A stretch of 64,000 nucleotides of DNA from Serinus canaria (Eukaryota > Chordata > Aves > Passeriformes > Fringillidae): the NCBI RefSeq assembly GCF_022539315.1, contig NC_066319.1, positions 28,978,093 to 29,042,092 on the forward strand. The letters are read 5' to 3'. The notes beneath the pieces are model-generated. The model did not search any database. It saw only the letters and a program-made list of their open reading frames with translations, and was not told the DNA's origin. The position numbers were made by a program, and so were the translations under genes. Below are positions 1 through 53,005 of the stretch, piece after piece (within the stretch, counting starts at the first letter, position 1; each line of letters begins with the position of its first letter).

Positions 1-42116
<42,116 letters not shown>

Positions 42117-42728
42117 CTTTCTTCTGTCGCACCACACGCTCCCTCCCCTCTCCCCCGTCCAACACGCCCTATTTTCTCTTTGCAAAGCAACCTCTGCTCC
42201 GCTCTTTTTTGTGTTTTCCTGTTTTGCTTCAGATACCAGATCACATTTTTAAGTGGGGGGGAGGACATTGACACGGGACCGCCTACCTTGCCCTTGAAAT
42301 AACAGTTTACAAAATTATTTTGTGCAAAAAAGTTACGTTTTAAAAAGAACAGACATATTTTATTATAGAAAAAGGTATTTTTCTCCACCAGATTGAAACT
42401 TAAAAAGAAAATGTTAAAATATCGCACCAAATATTTTTTGTTGTGACATAGGAAGTCAAGCACAATGTTACATTCCATCCTTTCCAAAAAGAACCAAACT
42501 ATGGCAAAACTCCACTTGTTCTGTTAACTATTACATTTGCGTATGTCTCTCTCATCACTTTTATCTTGGGAGGGGGGAAGGCACACAAGTGCATGTGTTT
42601 GCTGGTTCACTCATTTCATGAAAATATTTTATGATAAACTTTTGAAATTGCTGTGTTTTCTAGGGAAAAAATAATGTACACAGCTCATGTTTTCATATTT
42701 AATTAAAAAATACAATACGCCTCCTATG
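42117..42728 (+). other. ACTN1: ACTN1 3' untranslated region (end estimated)
   Basis: Non-coding sequence follows the stop codon. A likely poly(A) signal, ATTAAA, stands at 42702-42707 and is followed by a T/GT-rich stretch at about 42743-42772, which fits a downstream element; cleavage would be near 42720-42730. A second ATTAAA at 42827-42832 is an alternative. The end is inferred from these signals and from the usual sub-kilobase ACTN1 3'UTR. Confidence 0.6.
42702..42707 (+). promoter_or_regulatory. Probable ACTN1 poly(A) signal ATTAAA
   Basis: ATTAAA about 590 nt after the stop codon, with a T-rich/GT-rich region 40-65 nt downstream. It is the second commonest vertebrate hexamer. Alternatives are ATTAAA at 42827 and AATAAA at 44473 and 44500. 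Confidence 0.5.
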
Positions 42729-43632
42729 TTTATCAGTGCACAACTTTTTTTGTTGCTGAGAGTTGTCTGGTTTCAGAACATGAAGCTTGAGAGTTGATAA
42801 CTTTGATATTGCTTGTCACAAATCATATTAAAAACTTCTTGTGATAACAACTCTAGACTTTATTCATTTGTATAGTAAAATAGTTTAATCCTATTTAGTT
42901 AAACATGATAAGGAGAATCCAAAATTAATGGTTTTAATTGAAGTTACACTACATTTAAAGGTATATTCTCAGCCCCATAGCCTTTTCATTCTTGCTGAAT
43001 AATGTTGAAATTTTCACAGCTTGATCACCACTTTAAATTCCCTAATACACCCGTATCTTTAGAAGCACTATTCTTGTTACTCCTTAAAAACCAGCACTGA
43101 ATTTGTTACTAGAGCTGTACAAACAGCCACTGTATCTTAAGCCATCCATGAAAAATTCATCTACTGTTCCATGCTCAATATTGAACATCTGACTGATTTT
43201 GATCCCACATCTTCTGACATCATAGATTCCTCCAGGGGTCGTCTCTCTATTGGACATACAAAAGAAAGCAGCCTTCAGGACAACTCCTGTGGGAGTTTTA
43301 TTGAGTCATAAAGTAACACATGCATGCATGTGTTCAGAAATTGACAAAGGGAAGCAGCTAATCCCTTCCAGCCATCTCATATTACAAGTGCATTTCCTGC
43401 CCTCCCACAACTTTCTTAGGAAACACAGGGTTAGGAGCAATAACATTAAAATAACATTACTGCTTCATGACATGTTTCAAGTGTTTTATAGGTATAAGCA
43501 CATACCTCTGTCTCTAGTCCCAAAGGCAGATTTTATTTTGACGTAATGACTGCAGGAATGGTGGATTTGAGGGCAGATTCACCAAGAGCTCCTTGGTGCC
43601 ATCGTCCCCTGTTCCCCAGGGCAGAGCTGAGT

Positions 43633-43718
43633 CCTGAGGAAGGTATCATGCAAGGTTGGGTTCAGCATACCTACCTGAGGAAGGTATTATACAAGCTGGG
43701 TTGGGGTTCAGCACAGCT
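43633..43718. repeat. Diverged ~41-bp tandem duplication
   Basis: Both units, at 43633 and 43674, begin cctgaggaaggtat and end ggttcagca, with a few base changes and a short insertion in the second. Intergenic; no known function. Confidence 0.8.
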
Positions 43719-45450
43719 TTCTGGTTTATTCCTGACCTTCAGTAGGACACAAAAAAAATTACAGCAGCACATTGTGATGTATCCCAGCATGACAGTATCT
43801 ATCTACTGTATGTGGAGAGGGGATGCTAATGTCTGCTACCACACCTGTTTCCAGCATACACCAAGATCTGCATTCTTCTGCAGGCTGGATAATGTTTACA
43901 GGGGACATGGAAATTAATGCTATTTAGCTTCATACATAGACACAGTTTGTCTTCAAAGCAGACGCTCTGCAACTTAGCTATAATCGTGTTGTTAATGAGG
44001 GCTGGAATTGAGCTGAAGCCTCCTGTGTTGAAACCCATGATTGGAACTGAGAAGCCTGGAGGGGTTGATATGAATTATCAGTAATGTAGGACTTGGAGCC
44101 ACAGCATCATTTAATCCGCTTGATTTTCAGCTATGTCGCTACTATGTTGCTGCAAATGGGACTGTCCTCTTCAAAGGTATGGTATACTGATTCCCATTGC
44201 CTTGTTTTAAAGTATATAGCATAGTACTCATCTATTGAAAGCTGAAACAGCAGAGAGGATGACTAGAGGCCTGAACAGATAATTGATTCTGAAGTTTGCC
44301 TCTGAATATCCATTGCCCTTGCTTTGGTAACCCTCTTTCCTCTTCCTCAGTAGCTTCCCTGTCCTTGGTTTGCTGCACCTAAAATGGACATTTGCACTGT
44401 CAAACAAAATTATTTTAAAAAAAAATTGTCTCTGTAGGTTGTACCCGCTCCCAGAAGATGTAATGATATTTTAATAAAATTTTATTTATGTATTTAAACA
44501 ATAAAACTAGGGTGGAGGAGAATGGGAATATCTGTTGGGCTATTAAATGACCACTGTCTGTAGAAAAGATCCATGTTATTTTGAAAAATGGGTAGTAAAG
44601 AGCATAGCTGCCCCTTGGGCCATCACTTTGGGCCCAGGTCTATCACTGCTCTGAGAATGAAGCCAAATTATGTTGAATGATCCTGGTGACAAGCGCTCTG
44701 CAAGTCTTGTACTTGGAGATTCCAGAAGTCTTCATAAAAATATTTTTTTGAGCTGTGGCAATGTTGCAATGTGTGACCAGGTTTCACACAAAACACCAGC
44801 TAGGTGTAAGTATTCCTAGTTTTATGACAGAAAGCAGGTGGCTCATCCCTGCTGACACTATAGATTGGTGGCAATGTGTGGGCTCCAGCCTTGTGAAAGT
44901 TGGCACACCAGCACTGCTTTGGTGAAACTGAGATGTCAACAGCAACAGAAGGGTCTGGACTATGCTTCTGAATACTTGAATACTTAAATAGGGTTAAAAA
45001 TAGTGGCAATAGGTGTGCCTAAAATATATTGGCATGTTTCTTCTTGGGTGGCACAGCCTCCAGCCTACTGGCTAGGGCTTACGTGACCTGCTGCAAGACA
45101 TTCACCTTCCTCATTTGCAGCACAAGATTTATCTTGCAATTGTGTGGCCTAACAGTCTGTGGCAGTTAGTATGCTGAAATGTGAAAGCAGCTTTTGGTAT
45201 TAGGCTCATGGTTTTGCAGCTAATATGCCATTCTTTAGCCAAGGCCTGGCATCAGCCTTGAAGAAATTCCTCTCTGGAAGCAGCTGTTTGCAGCTCAGCA
45301 ACTGCCCCATCCTCACTATTTCAGGTGTGGCAATTGAAATAATACTTTTTGAAGAAATGAACCAAGAAAGTCCTTTCATGACTGTTGATATCTTTGGCTG
45401 CTGAGATCTCAATGACCTGCCTTATTCAGCCTGACTGTCTGAAGTACAGG

Positions 45451-45510
45451 GGCAGAAAACACTTCAGTGCTCAAACAACATGGGTTTGAGCACTGAAGTG
45501 TTTTCTTGCC
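45451..45510. repeat. Long hairpin: 23-bp perfect stem, 7-nt loop
   Basis: Positions 45454-45476 are the exact reverse complement of 45484-45506. After a one-base bulge, 45451-45453 pairs on with 45508-45510. The 7-nt loop is aacatgg. Perfect pairing over 23 bp in unconstrained intergenic DNA suggests a recent origin or selection. Confidence 0.9.
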
Positions 45511-48500
45511 TGCCAAAATGTCAACCACATTTCCCAAAGCCTCTCAAGTCTTGTGACCGTTGCATGTCTTCAGTGCTGCCAGCATCTGGTTTTGAGCAGA
45601 GTGCAGGAGCAGAGCCAGGAGTCTCAGAAGACAATGAAAGGAAACTAGTCTGCAACCTTGAATGAACTTGATTTCAAAGAAGTATTCATATATCCATGGA
45701 GATTCCATCCAGACAAATCAGATTGACTGGTCTTATCAGGAAATAAAGGAGAGGGTGGGGGGGTTGTAATGACTGTGAAAAGGAACAGCTTGAACTAAAA
45801 TGTCTTTGTTAAGAAAACAGAATGCAAATGTAATTTTCATACCATAACATGAAGATTATTTGTACAACATTACTTGCACTACAGATACTGAGGTAAGACA
45901 GATTACGAAAAACTTAATCTTGTTGAATTAATTAGACCCTTGAGGTGACTCTGGCTACTGAAAGAGTTGCTACTGTGCAAACCCTTAAAATCCGCTGCAT
46001 TAGCGCTAAGCTGCTGGGAAAGTCTTAGCATAGTAAACACAGATTAACAAAGTCTAGGGCATATCCTGGTGCAAACAGGTAACCAGAACATTTCCCAGCA
46101 GACACTGAGAAAATGTGCTAAGTGCTGCAGTCAGTAGAGAAGTCAGTCATTGCAAAGGATGGAGTTGGATGATTGCATCTTGTACAGGGAAGGATGCTCT
46201 AAGGCTATTTCAGATAGATTTAAATCTCAGCAATTTAAAACCACTGAAAATGACAGGAGAAAAATAATCTCCTCTATATTCTGAGGGCTCAGAGCTACTA
46301 CAGACTAGATCTCACCAATAAGATATTAAAATAGATTCTTCCCATCTTTGAATACCATCCAGCAGCCAGAAAATAGGGTCTCAGTTTTGTTCTCTGCTTT
46401 GGCTTCTGGGACATACATGCATGAAAATGTTGGTACAAAATGCACTAACTCCTGTCACTGTCTTACCTCTTCTCAGCAAGTCTCTTGACACCTGCTTTCT
46501 ATTACTCAATAGTTCACATCCTGGTGGCTAAGCCAGCATTCAAGCAAAATATTGAGGGCCTCTAATTATCATCATGCCTCAGCGACCCCGACCCTCAGAC
46601 TGTCTGCAAAAGCATGATCTCTCACTGCTGCTGCAGCAAACATCTAGTCTTACTCCCACTGTGCAGGTACAGAAGGCACCGGGGGAAAAAGGGCTAGATG
46701 TCATCAGAAGGTAGAAATATGAAGCCTTTATTTACAGTTGTAATCCAAACTAGTGCTCAGGCCTGGAGGTATTGCTCCCTAGGCTTTTCCCTGTTGCACC
46801 TAAACATTCTCTGCACACCTCTGTTTCTACTTCGGGGCATGTCTGGAGTGGGAGATTGAAACTATTGGACACCTGGTCCCATGGGACAGTCCCCTTCAGA
46901 GCCCAAGCACCCCTCTTGCAAACAGCCCAGCACCAGGGGCCACAAATCTCACCTCATATAAAAAGAGGTGAGCAAGTCTGGCTGCTTCCTTTGCCAAGTT
47001 TAGAGGTGGGTTTGCCACCCATTTGCTCCATAGAAGCCTAGTTGCCTAAAATATCTTCACATTAGGAGAGTAAGGCAAATTCAACACTTTATCCCTCCTC
47101 AGGATGCACATCTTCTAGCCCTACACCCTAACCAGCAGCAAACCTAATGGCTGGGCCAGGGAACATCTCCTCAGCCCTCACTCAGTCTCTCTCTGAAGTA
47201 ATTAAGCACTCAAGCAATAGAAGAGAAAGAATGAGCCCACATCCTCATGGTTTAAGCAATGGGTTTGCAGAAAGAATCTGCATTTCTGTCCCCTACAGAG
47301 GTATCTTTTAGGTATTTTCTATTAAACAGCCACAGGACAAAGACCCTTGGGGCGGGCAGCAGGCCCCAGCAGGCCTCTCTCAGCCCCCCGAGCACTAGGC
47401 CTCTCCTTACCTCAGCTGTCTGCTCCACAGTGGCAGAACCTGAGAGAGGAGCCTCCCTCCTCCACCAGCACAGCGCACACAGTGCTTAGGACGTTCTGGT
47501 GGGTGGGAGCCTGAATCTTCAGTCTGAGGAAGACAGCAAACCTGGGCTTCTGGAGGAATGAGTGTTTCAAATGATAAGCCATTATGCAAAATGCAGCTGT
47601 TGGTCTGTACATATCTTTTGGCAGCCAAAGAAAAGAACAAGCCCTGGTTAGTCCCCGTTACAAACACAAGCCAGCACTCTTCTTGGAGACAAGACCATCC
47701 TTTGGATCCCAGGTGGAAGAAAGCTCTGGCACCAGTTGCAGGCAGGTGCATTTATGTTAAGCAGGGCAGGATATTCAGACCTAAAGCCACCAGTGCTTCC
47801 CAGCAGCACCTCACTCATTTGCATTTTCATTTGCTAGCATTTTTGGTCCCCAAATGTCCTGTACAAGACCTAGCTTTACATCTTGGCTTGGATTCTTACT
47901 GGATGGTGGCACCTGTTAAGTGCTTCAGTGGTTATTGCCTCCAGGCAGGGGTGACTTGCCTGTGGTGCTCAGGAAGGTTCATGGTGGAGTAATGAACTGG
48001 CCCAGCTCTGTCACCTTCCAGTCTCAGTGCTGCAGTCATCCTACAACTAGTTAAAAACTTGTCTCAGACCATCCCCTGGATTTTTAATTGCTGTTGTGGC
48101 TTTTTTGTATGACCCTGTGGCTTTCATTGTACATATTTGCCTAAAAATAAGGACTACTTTAATCTGCAGAGTTAAGAAAGCATTTTATACCTTTATTATT
48201 AAGCACATTCAAACATCATCATCATCATCACCATCACTTTAATGAGGACTTTCACTCCTTAATGAATAGGACATAATATTTAATCTGTGGTGCTGAGCCA
48301 CAGCATCCTGCTTTCTGGGACAGAGAAAATCAAATTTCTTCTTCAGGGAAGTGAGAAAGCCGTTAATTTACCCCAACAATAAACAGATTGTGGGTTTTAA
48401 GTATTCTGATTCCAGATGAGTGTTTGTTTACATTTGTAGATGTGCAGCCAGGACAGTAACAGCACCCAGAGGGCTTTCAGGTGAGCTTCTGAGAGACCAA

Positions 48501-49220
48501 TCTTTTAGTGCAAGCAAAATAAAGGGAACTAAAACACAGCGTTATTACTGAAGTAGATTTTGCACGTGATAGCTTCCAGAAACACTACCCACACACAAGA
48601 GGCAATGCTGCAGATTCTCCTACTGATGTATTTCATGCCTTTTACCATGCATGCAGGGTGTCCACAGCCAAGAAAGGGAAAGCAGGACTCCAGGCTGGCT
48701 CAGGCTCTACAGGAGCAGCCAGAGCTGCATTCCAGATGCACAGCTGCATTCTTCCCTGCTGACACCATCCCAGAGGCTGAAGAAAAGCAAGATAAAACCA
48801 AAAATCTTTACCTGGGCTTCTATCATGACTTATCTTCATTACTGCGCGTAACTCCAATCCCTATTACATCCATACCATTCCAAGACTGCAACTTAAGGAG
48901 CTTTTTTCTGCTTCTGAGCTTCTTAACACAGCAGTTCAAGCACACAGTCACACAAAGACTCTACTGCTGCTCCTGTAATAGTCCAGCTCTGCCACCTACA
49001 CAGAATTTGCACAAAAAGTCACAGCACTGCCTTTTGAGTGTCCTGGACTATCTTATCAAATAAAGAAGTAAAGCAGCCTTACAACTACACATTGTATTCA
49101 GAGTTGTAAGAAATACTTGCACCAGCTAAAGCTACCCACATTTTCTATTTTAACTACAGCTAGCTGTGTTCTGTAGTCACATTTCTCCATTTTCTTACCA
49201 AGTAAGAGCTCACATCAGCT

Positions 49221-49745
49221 GCCTTGTGGCAACAGTCACATCCTGGGCTGCACTAGCCAGGGCAACACTGGAGGGTCAAGAGAGGTGATTCTGCCCCTCT
49301 ACACAGCACTGGAGAGGCCACATCTGGAGTGTTATGTCCACAAAAGGGACATGGACTTACTGAAGCAAATCCAGCATGTCACCACAAAGATGTGAGACTG
49401 GAGCACTTCTCATGTAAGGAGAGGCCAAGAGAGCTGGGATCATTCAGCCTGGAGAAGGCTGAATGTGTAGCAATACCTGAATGGGAAGGAATGAAGAGGA
49501 GGGTGCTAGATTCTTCTCAGTAGCATCCACTGGCAACTGAAACCCATGACGCTTCATCTGAACACAAGAAAATACTTTTTTTCTGCTCTAAGGGTGGTCA
49601 AACACTAGGTCAGGCTGTCCAGAGAGGTTGTGGAGCCTACATCTTGAGAGATACTAAAAAGCTGACTGGACATGGGCCTGGGCAGTCTTGGGGTATTAGA
49701 CCAGATGACCTCAAAGGATCATTTCCAACCTAAAAGATTCTATTT
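49221..49745 (+). mobile_element. CR1 LINE fragment, 3' end (decayed)
   Basis: The sequence follows the CR1 consensus as I remember it. It starts in the last part of ORF2 (atcctgggctgca, then gattctgcccctctac), continues through the 3'UTR (ctgtccagagaggttgtggagcc, split by changes) and ends with accagatgacctc, tttccaacct and a gattctattt tail. CR1 is the main bird retrotransposon. This copy is 5'-truncated and full of stops, so it is inactive. Confidence 0.9.
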
Positions 49746-50454
49746 ATTATGTGGATGTTTAATGTATAGGTTATTTCCCTCCTAGAGAGGGCAATAAATT
49801 TGAATGATGCCTGAATCTAACATACAATATCATAAGTGCAACTTAGATATTTACTTCAAGTTAAAACAGGAAATCCAGACATGATGCTGTCAGACAAGGG
49901 GGAAAAATGGGCAAACCAAACTGTAGTTATATTTTAAGCACTGGGACAGTGAAGACTTAACAAGCTATGCTACATTGACAAAACAGATCTTTTTCATCCT
50001 GGTCATTATACTGTAAACTGTCGTTAATTATACTGTAAGAAGTCCATAAAGTGAGTATATCTGACACTGATAAAGCAGGAGTGTGCTGCTTATTCATGGA
50101 AAAACTGCTTCTGCCATCCAGGCCTGGATCTTCACTAGACGCTTTTTCCCAGCCAAGGTTTCCCCCTGGTGTCAACGATTAACAATATTGCGGCGTTGTC
50201 CAAAGCAGCGTCATTCTGCGTGCCGAAGAGAAGATGGTAGTGAGGGGCTGGCCGCAGCACACTTCTGTTAGCAGGACTGAGCTGCGAATGCAACACTCTA
50301 GATTAATTCTCTGGACGTGTGAATTTTTTCCTCCACTTGTTAAGCAGAATTATTATCTGTTTTGCCATGTCTTAGACAAAAAGTCACAGGCAGTTCAGCA
50401 TGAACAGGCTGCCATGGAAGCTGTGGATACCCCATCCCTGGTTGTGTGCAAGGC

Positions 50455-51300
50455 CAGGCTGGACGGGGCTCTGAGCATCCCGGTCTAGCGGGAAATGTCC
50501 CTGCCCGTGGCGGAGGGCGGGAGCGGGATGGTCTCGAAGCTCTCCGCCATTACCCCCCGCGCCTACATCTCCCGTCGTGCCGCGCGGCGCGCTGCGGGCG
50601 GGGCGGTGCGGGCGGCTGTGCGCAGGCGCGGTGGTCGCGCGGCCGTCGGTCGGTGGAGCAGCCGGCAGCCATTGTCGCCGCGGCCGCAGAGCGGTTCCCT
50701 CACGGCCAGCAGGACTCGCTGCTCCGCGACGGTACGTGGTCGCCCCTTCACCGCGGGGGGTCGGGGCGGGCGCGGGGAGCCACCGGCGGGGTTCTGGCGG
50801 CGGTACCCTGCGGTGGGGCGGGAACGAGCCGAGGCCGGGGGCGGCGGGCGGAGGCCGCGCTGGCGCCGCGCGGCGCCGCAGGCCCGGGCGCTCGGCGGGG
50901 CCGCGGCCGGGGGGGACTGGGGGGGGGCGGCCGCCATCCATCGCTGCCCTGAGGGGGGAGGGCTGATCCCGGCGGGATGGCCGGGAGGAGCCGTCGCGGA
51001 TTGGAGGCGAGCGCAAAGCTTCGAAGAGCCGGAGGGGCCGGCGCCGCTGCGTGGGCCGGCGCCGTGATGGCGGCGGGCCTCTGAAGAGGGCCCGGCTGCC
51101 TTGGGCAGGCCGCAGGCCTTGCGCAGTCCCGGATCCTCACGGCTTCTCGAAAGGAGGGAGGAGCAGATGGCCGCTTGCTGTGGGTCCGTGCCTCCCGGGG
51201 GCTTTTCCGCACCTACCGAGTCGTCAGCGAGCGAACTCGATTTCATTGTGGTAGGAGCGACGTGTGAAGCTCCGCGCCTCGCAGGTGTCAATACAGATCT
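50455..51300 (+). promoter_or_regulatory. CpG-island promoter of the SRSF5-like gene
   Basis: An abrupt, very GC- and CpG-rich block around the first exon, the only such block in the window. Visible motifs include a GC box (GGGGCGG, 50600-50606), an NRF1-like TGCGCAGGCGC (50619-50629) and YY1-like GCCGCCATC (50930-50938) and ATGGCGGC (51067-51074). No TATA box is placed as expected. Such promoters are typical of broadly expressed housekeeping genes such as SR proteins. Long open frames on both strands here are a by-product of base composition. Confidence 0.85.
50640..50731 (+). other. Non-coding exon 1 of the SRSF5-like gene (5' end uncertain)
   Basis: An excellent donor, CGACG/GTACGT, stands at 50731/50732 inside the CpG island. 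SRSF5 genes have an untranslated first exon joined to an exon carrying the ATG, and the exon at 52867 has an acceptor 13 nt before its ATG. The transcription start is not visible; 50640 is an estimate. Confidence 0.6.
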
Positions 51301-52866
51301 CGCATCCATTGTGCTCCTTGATAATGAGTAAATAACGCGCGGATGGGTTGTTCGTAAGTCTTTCGCAGTATATTTGACAGTTTCAGTGGTGATAAGTTCT
51401 ACCCACCCACCCAATTTTCATTTCCTTCTGTGATTCTTCTCTCCACCTTATTTTTCTAGCACTAAAAATATCGAACTGCAGTTACGCAGTCATTTTAATC
51501 TTTCAAATCTCTGTTGTTCCCAAAATGAGCGCTGTTGCCAAAGTGGCTGTTCTTGCCGTGTTTTAAAGCATACAGTTACGTAAGGCTATCCTTCCTCTAC
51601 GAGGGCCTGCCTTTCCTTTAATATCCATCGCTGGCCTGGCCAGTGTTTGTGCGGTAAGAGTGCGCCAGGGAAACCGTGTGTTGGAAGACTGGGCACTCCG
51701 CGAGGGAGCTGAACCAGCCCCCTGAACCGGATTTCCCTGTGGGCATCAAAATGCATGGGTGAGCACAAAGGAGTGAATGGCTACAAAGGGCAGCGTAGGC
51801 TCTTCCGAGGTTCGGGGATTGAGGCCAATCTCAGTAAGTGCTGTCGCAGTTCAACCCCTCGCCCCATAAAAAGCCCAGTACCCAAGCTTCCAAAACTCTG
51901 GCACTTCTCAGATGGCATGGTAAGTCTGAGTAAAGAAAGTATTCCATAGAAACCTAATGGGTGTAGGGTAACAGAGAAGGTAAATCACATTAAATCAAAA
52001 TACTGCATTCAAACTGACTGGAATTGCTTTCACAGCTAACATGACATGTTGTCTGTTTACTTTGCCTGCATTACAGCCCATCATTTTTATTGTAGTGCAA
52101 GACCATGTCATATTTCCATTCATTAGGGTTCAGATTCTTTGTTTTTTCCTATGGCAGCAAGCTCATTGAGTGAGACAAATAATTAATATTTTTCACTTAT
52201 GAGATCTTAAAAATTTTTAAACCACATAAACTGAAAAAGTGACGCCTTTAAGGTAAAAGAGTGTTTTACATAGAATATCTCAAATTATATATCCTGGATC
52301 AGTGGATTGCTTTAAAAATTTAAATGCCTTTTTTATTTTTGCCATTGTTGAAATCTCATAATGCAAAATTCTTTTTCAAAACCAGGTAGACTGTTAAAAT
52401 AACTTCTATTTATGGTTATTGGAAATCATAATAATTTGATGACTACCATTTATCGTTAGTGTGCTAATAAAATTTTATTGCAGAGATTTTTCTAGATGAA
52501 AGCAAAAGTTTCAAGAATTTTTTTGTTATTATTCTAATAATTGTCATATGAATTTTGTTTTGTTTTGTTTTGTTTTTTTTCCCAGCAGCTGCTAACCCAG
52601 TAAAATCTTTAAAGTTACAGATTTGGGATTTTAAGTTTCATGATTAAAAAGTACAAAACTGGAAGTTCTTTGTAGGTTATGCTAGAAGTCAGCAAGACAG
52701 GATTTTATCCTTTCTGTGGCTGTAGAGGATCAGGCTTTTAACATGTATACCTGGAGGATAGTAAAATCAAATCCTATTTAACCAAGATTTCTGAGATGTA
52801 AAAGTGATCTTAATCACCCTATTTTAAGTTTACTAATCTGATAAACGGTGCTGTTTTCATTTTTAG
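50732..52866 (+). other. SRSF5-like intron 1
   Basis: A 2.1-kb intron. The first 570 nt belong to the CpG island; the rest is AT-rich with a TTTTG run at about 52556-52576. No further exon is recognised. Confidence 0.8.
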
Positions 52867-53005
52867 CATCAACCTTAAGATGAGTGGCTGCCGTGTCTTT
52901 GTTGGACACTTGAGCTCACGTGCTCGTGAACGGGATGTAGAGAAGTTCTTCAAGGGATATGGTCGCATACGAGAAATCCATCTGAAAAATGGATTTGGGT
53001 TTGTG
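52867..53005 (+). CDS. SRSF5A: SRSF5-like exon 2 (start codon, residues 1-42)
   Basis: The exon begins after cattttttag-type acceptor ttttag (52865-52866). The ATG is at 52880-52882 with A at -3. It encodes [20 protein letters not shown], then [22 protein letters not shown], most of RRM1 with both RNP motifs begun. The donor is GGTATG. The start is the only ATG upstream of the RRM in this exon and matches the family N-terminus. Confidence 0.93.

Larger units (their letters stand above)
42729..50450. other. Intergenic region between ACTN1 and the SRSF5-like gene
   Basis: About 7.7 kb without a gene I can support. It holds two AATAAA hexamers (44473, 44500), a tandem duplication (43633-43718), a strong hairpin (45451-45510), a short ATC run near 48215-48236 and a CR1 fragment (about 49221-49745). 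The open frames in it have no recognisable domain and no splice context. Confidence 0.8.

Noticed and set aside
45451..45510. Hairpin considered as a transcription terminator or microRNA
   Set aside because: Intrinsic terminators are bacterial, and the stem of about 27 bp is shorter than a usual microRNA precursor. Kept only as an unexplained hairpin.
46772..47992. Several open frames of 60-144 codons in the intergenic region
   Set aside because: They overlap in different frames and strands and show no domain, splice context or family resemblance.
50563..51414. 283-codon open frame on the minus strand, with others on both strands nearby
   Set aside because: It lies in the CpG island, is made of Pro, Arg, Ala and Gly, and has no domain. 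Stop codons are rare in such GC-rich DNA, so long frames arise by chance.
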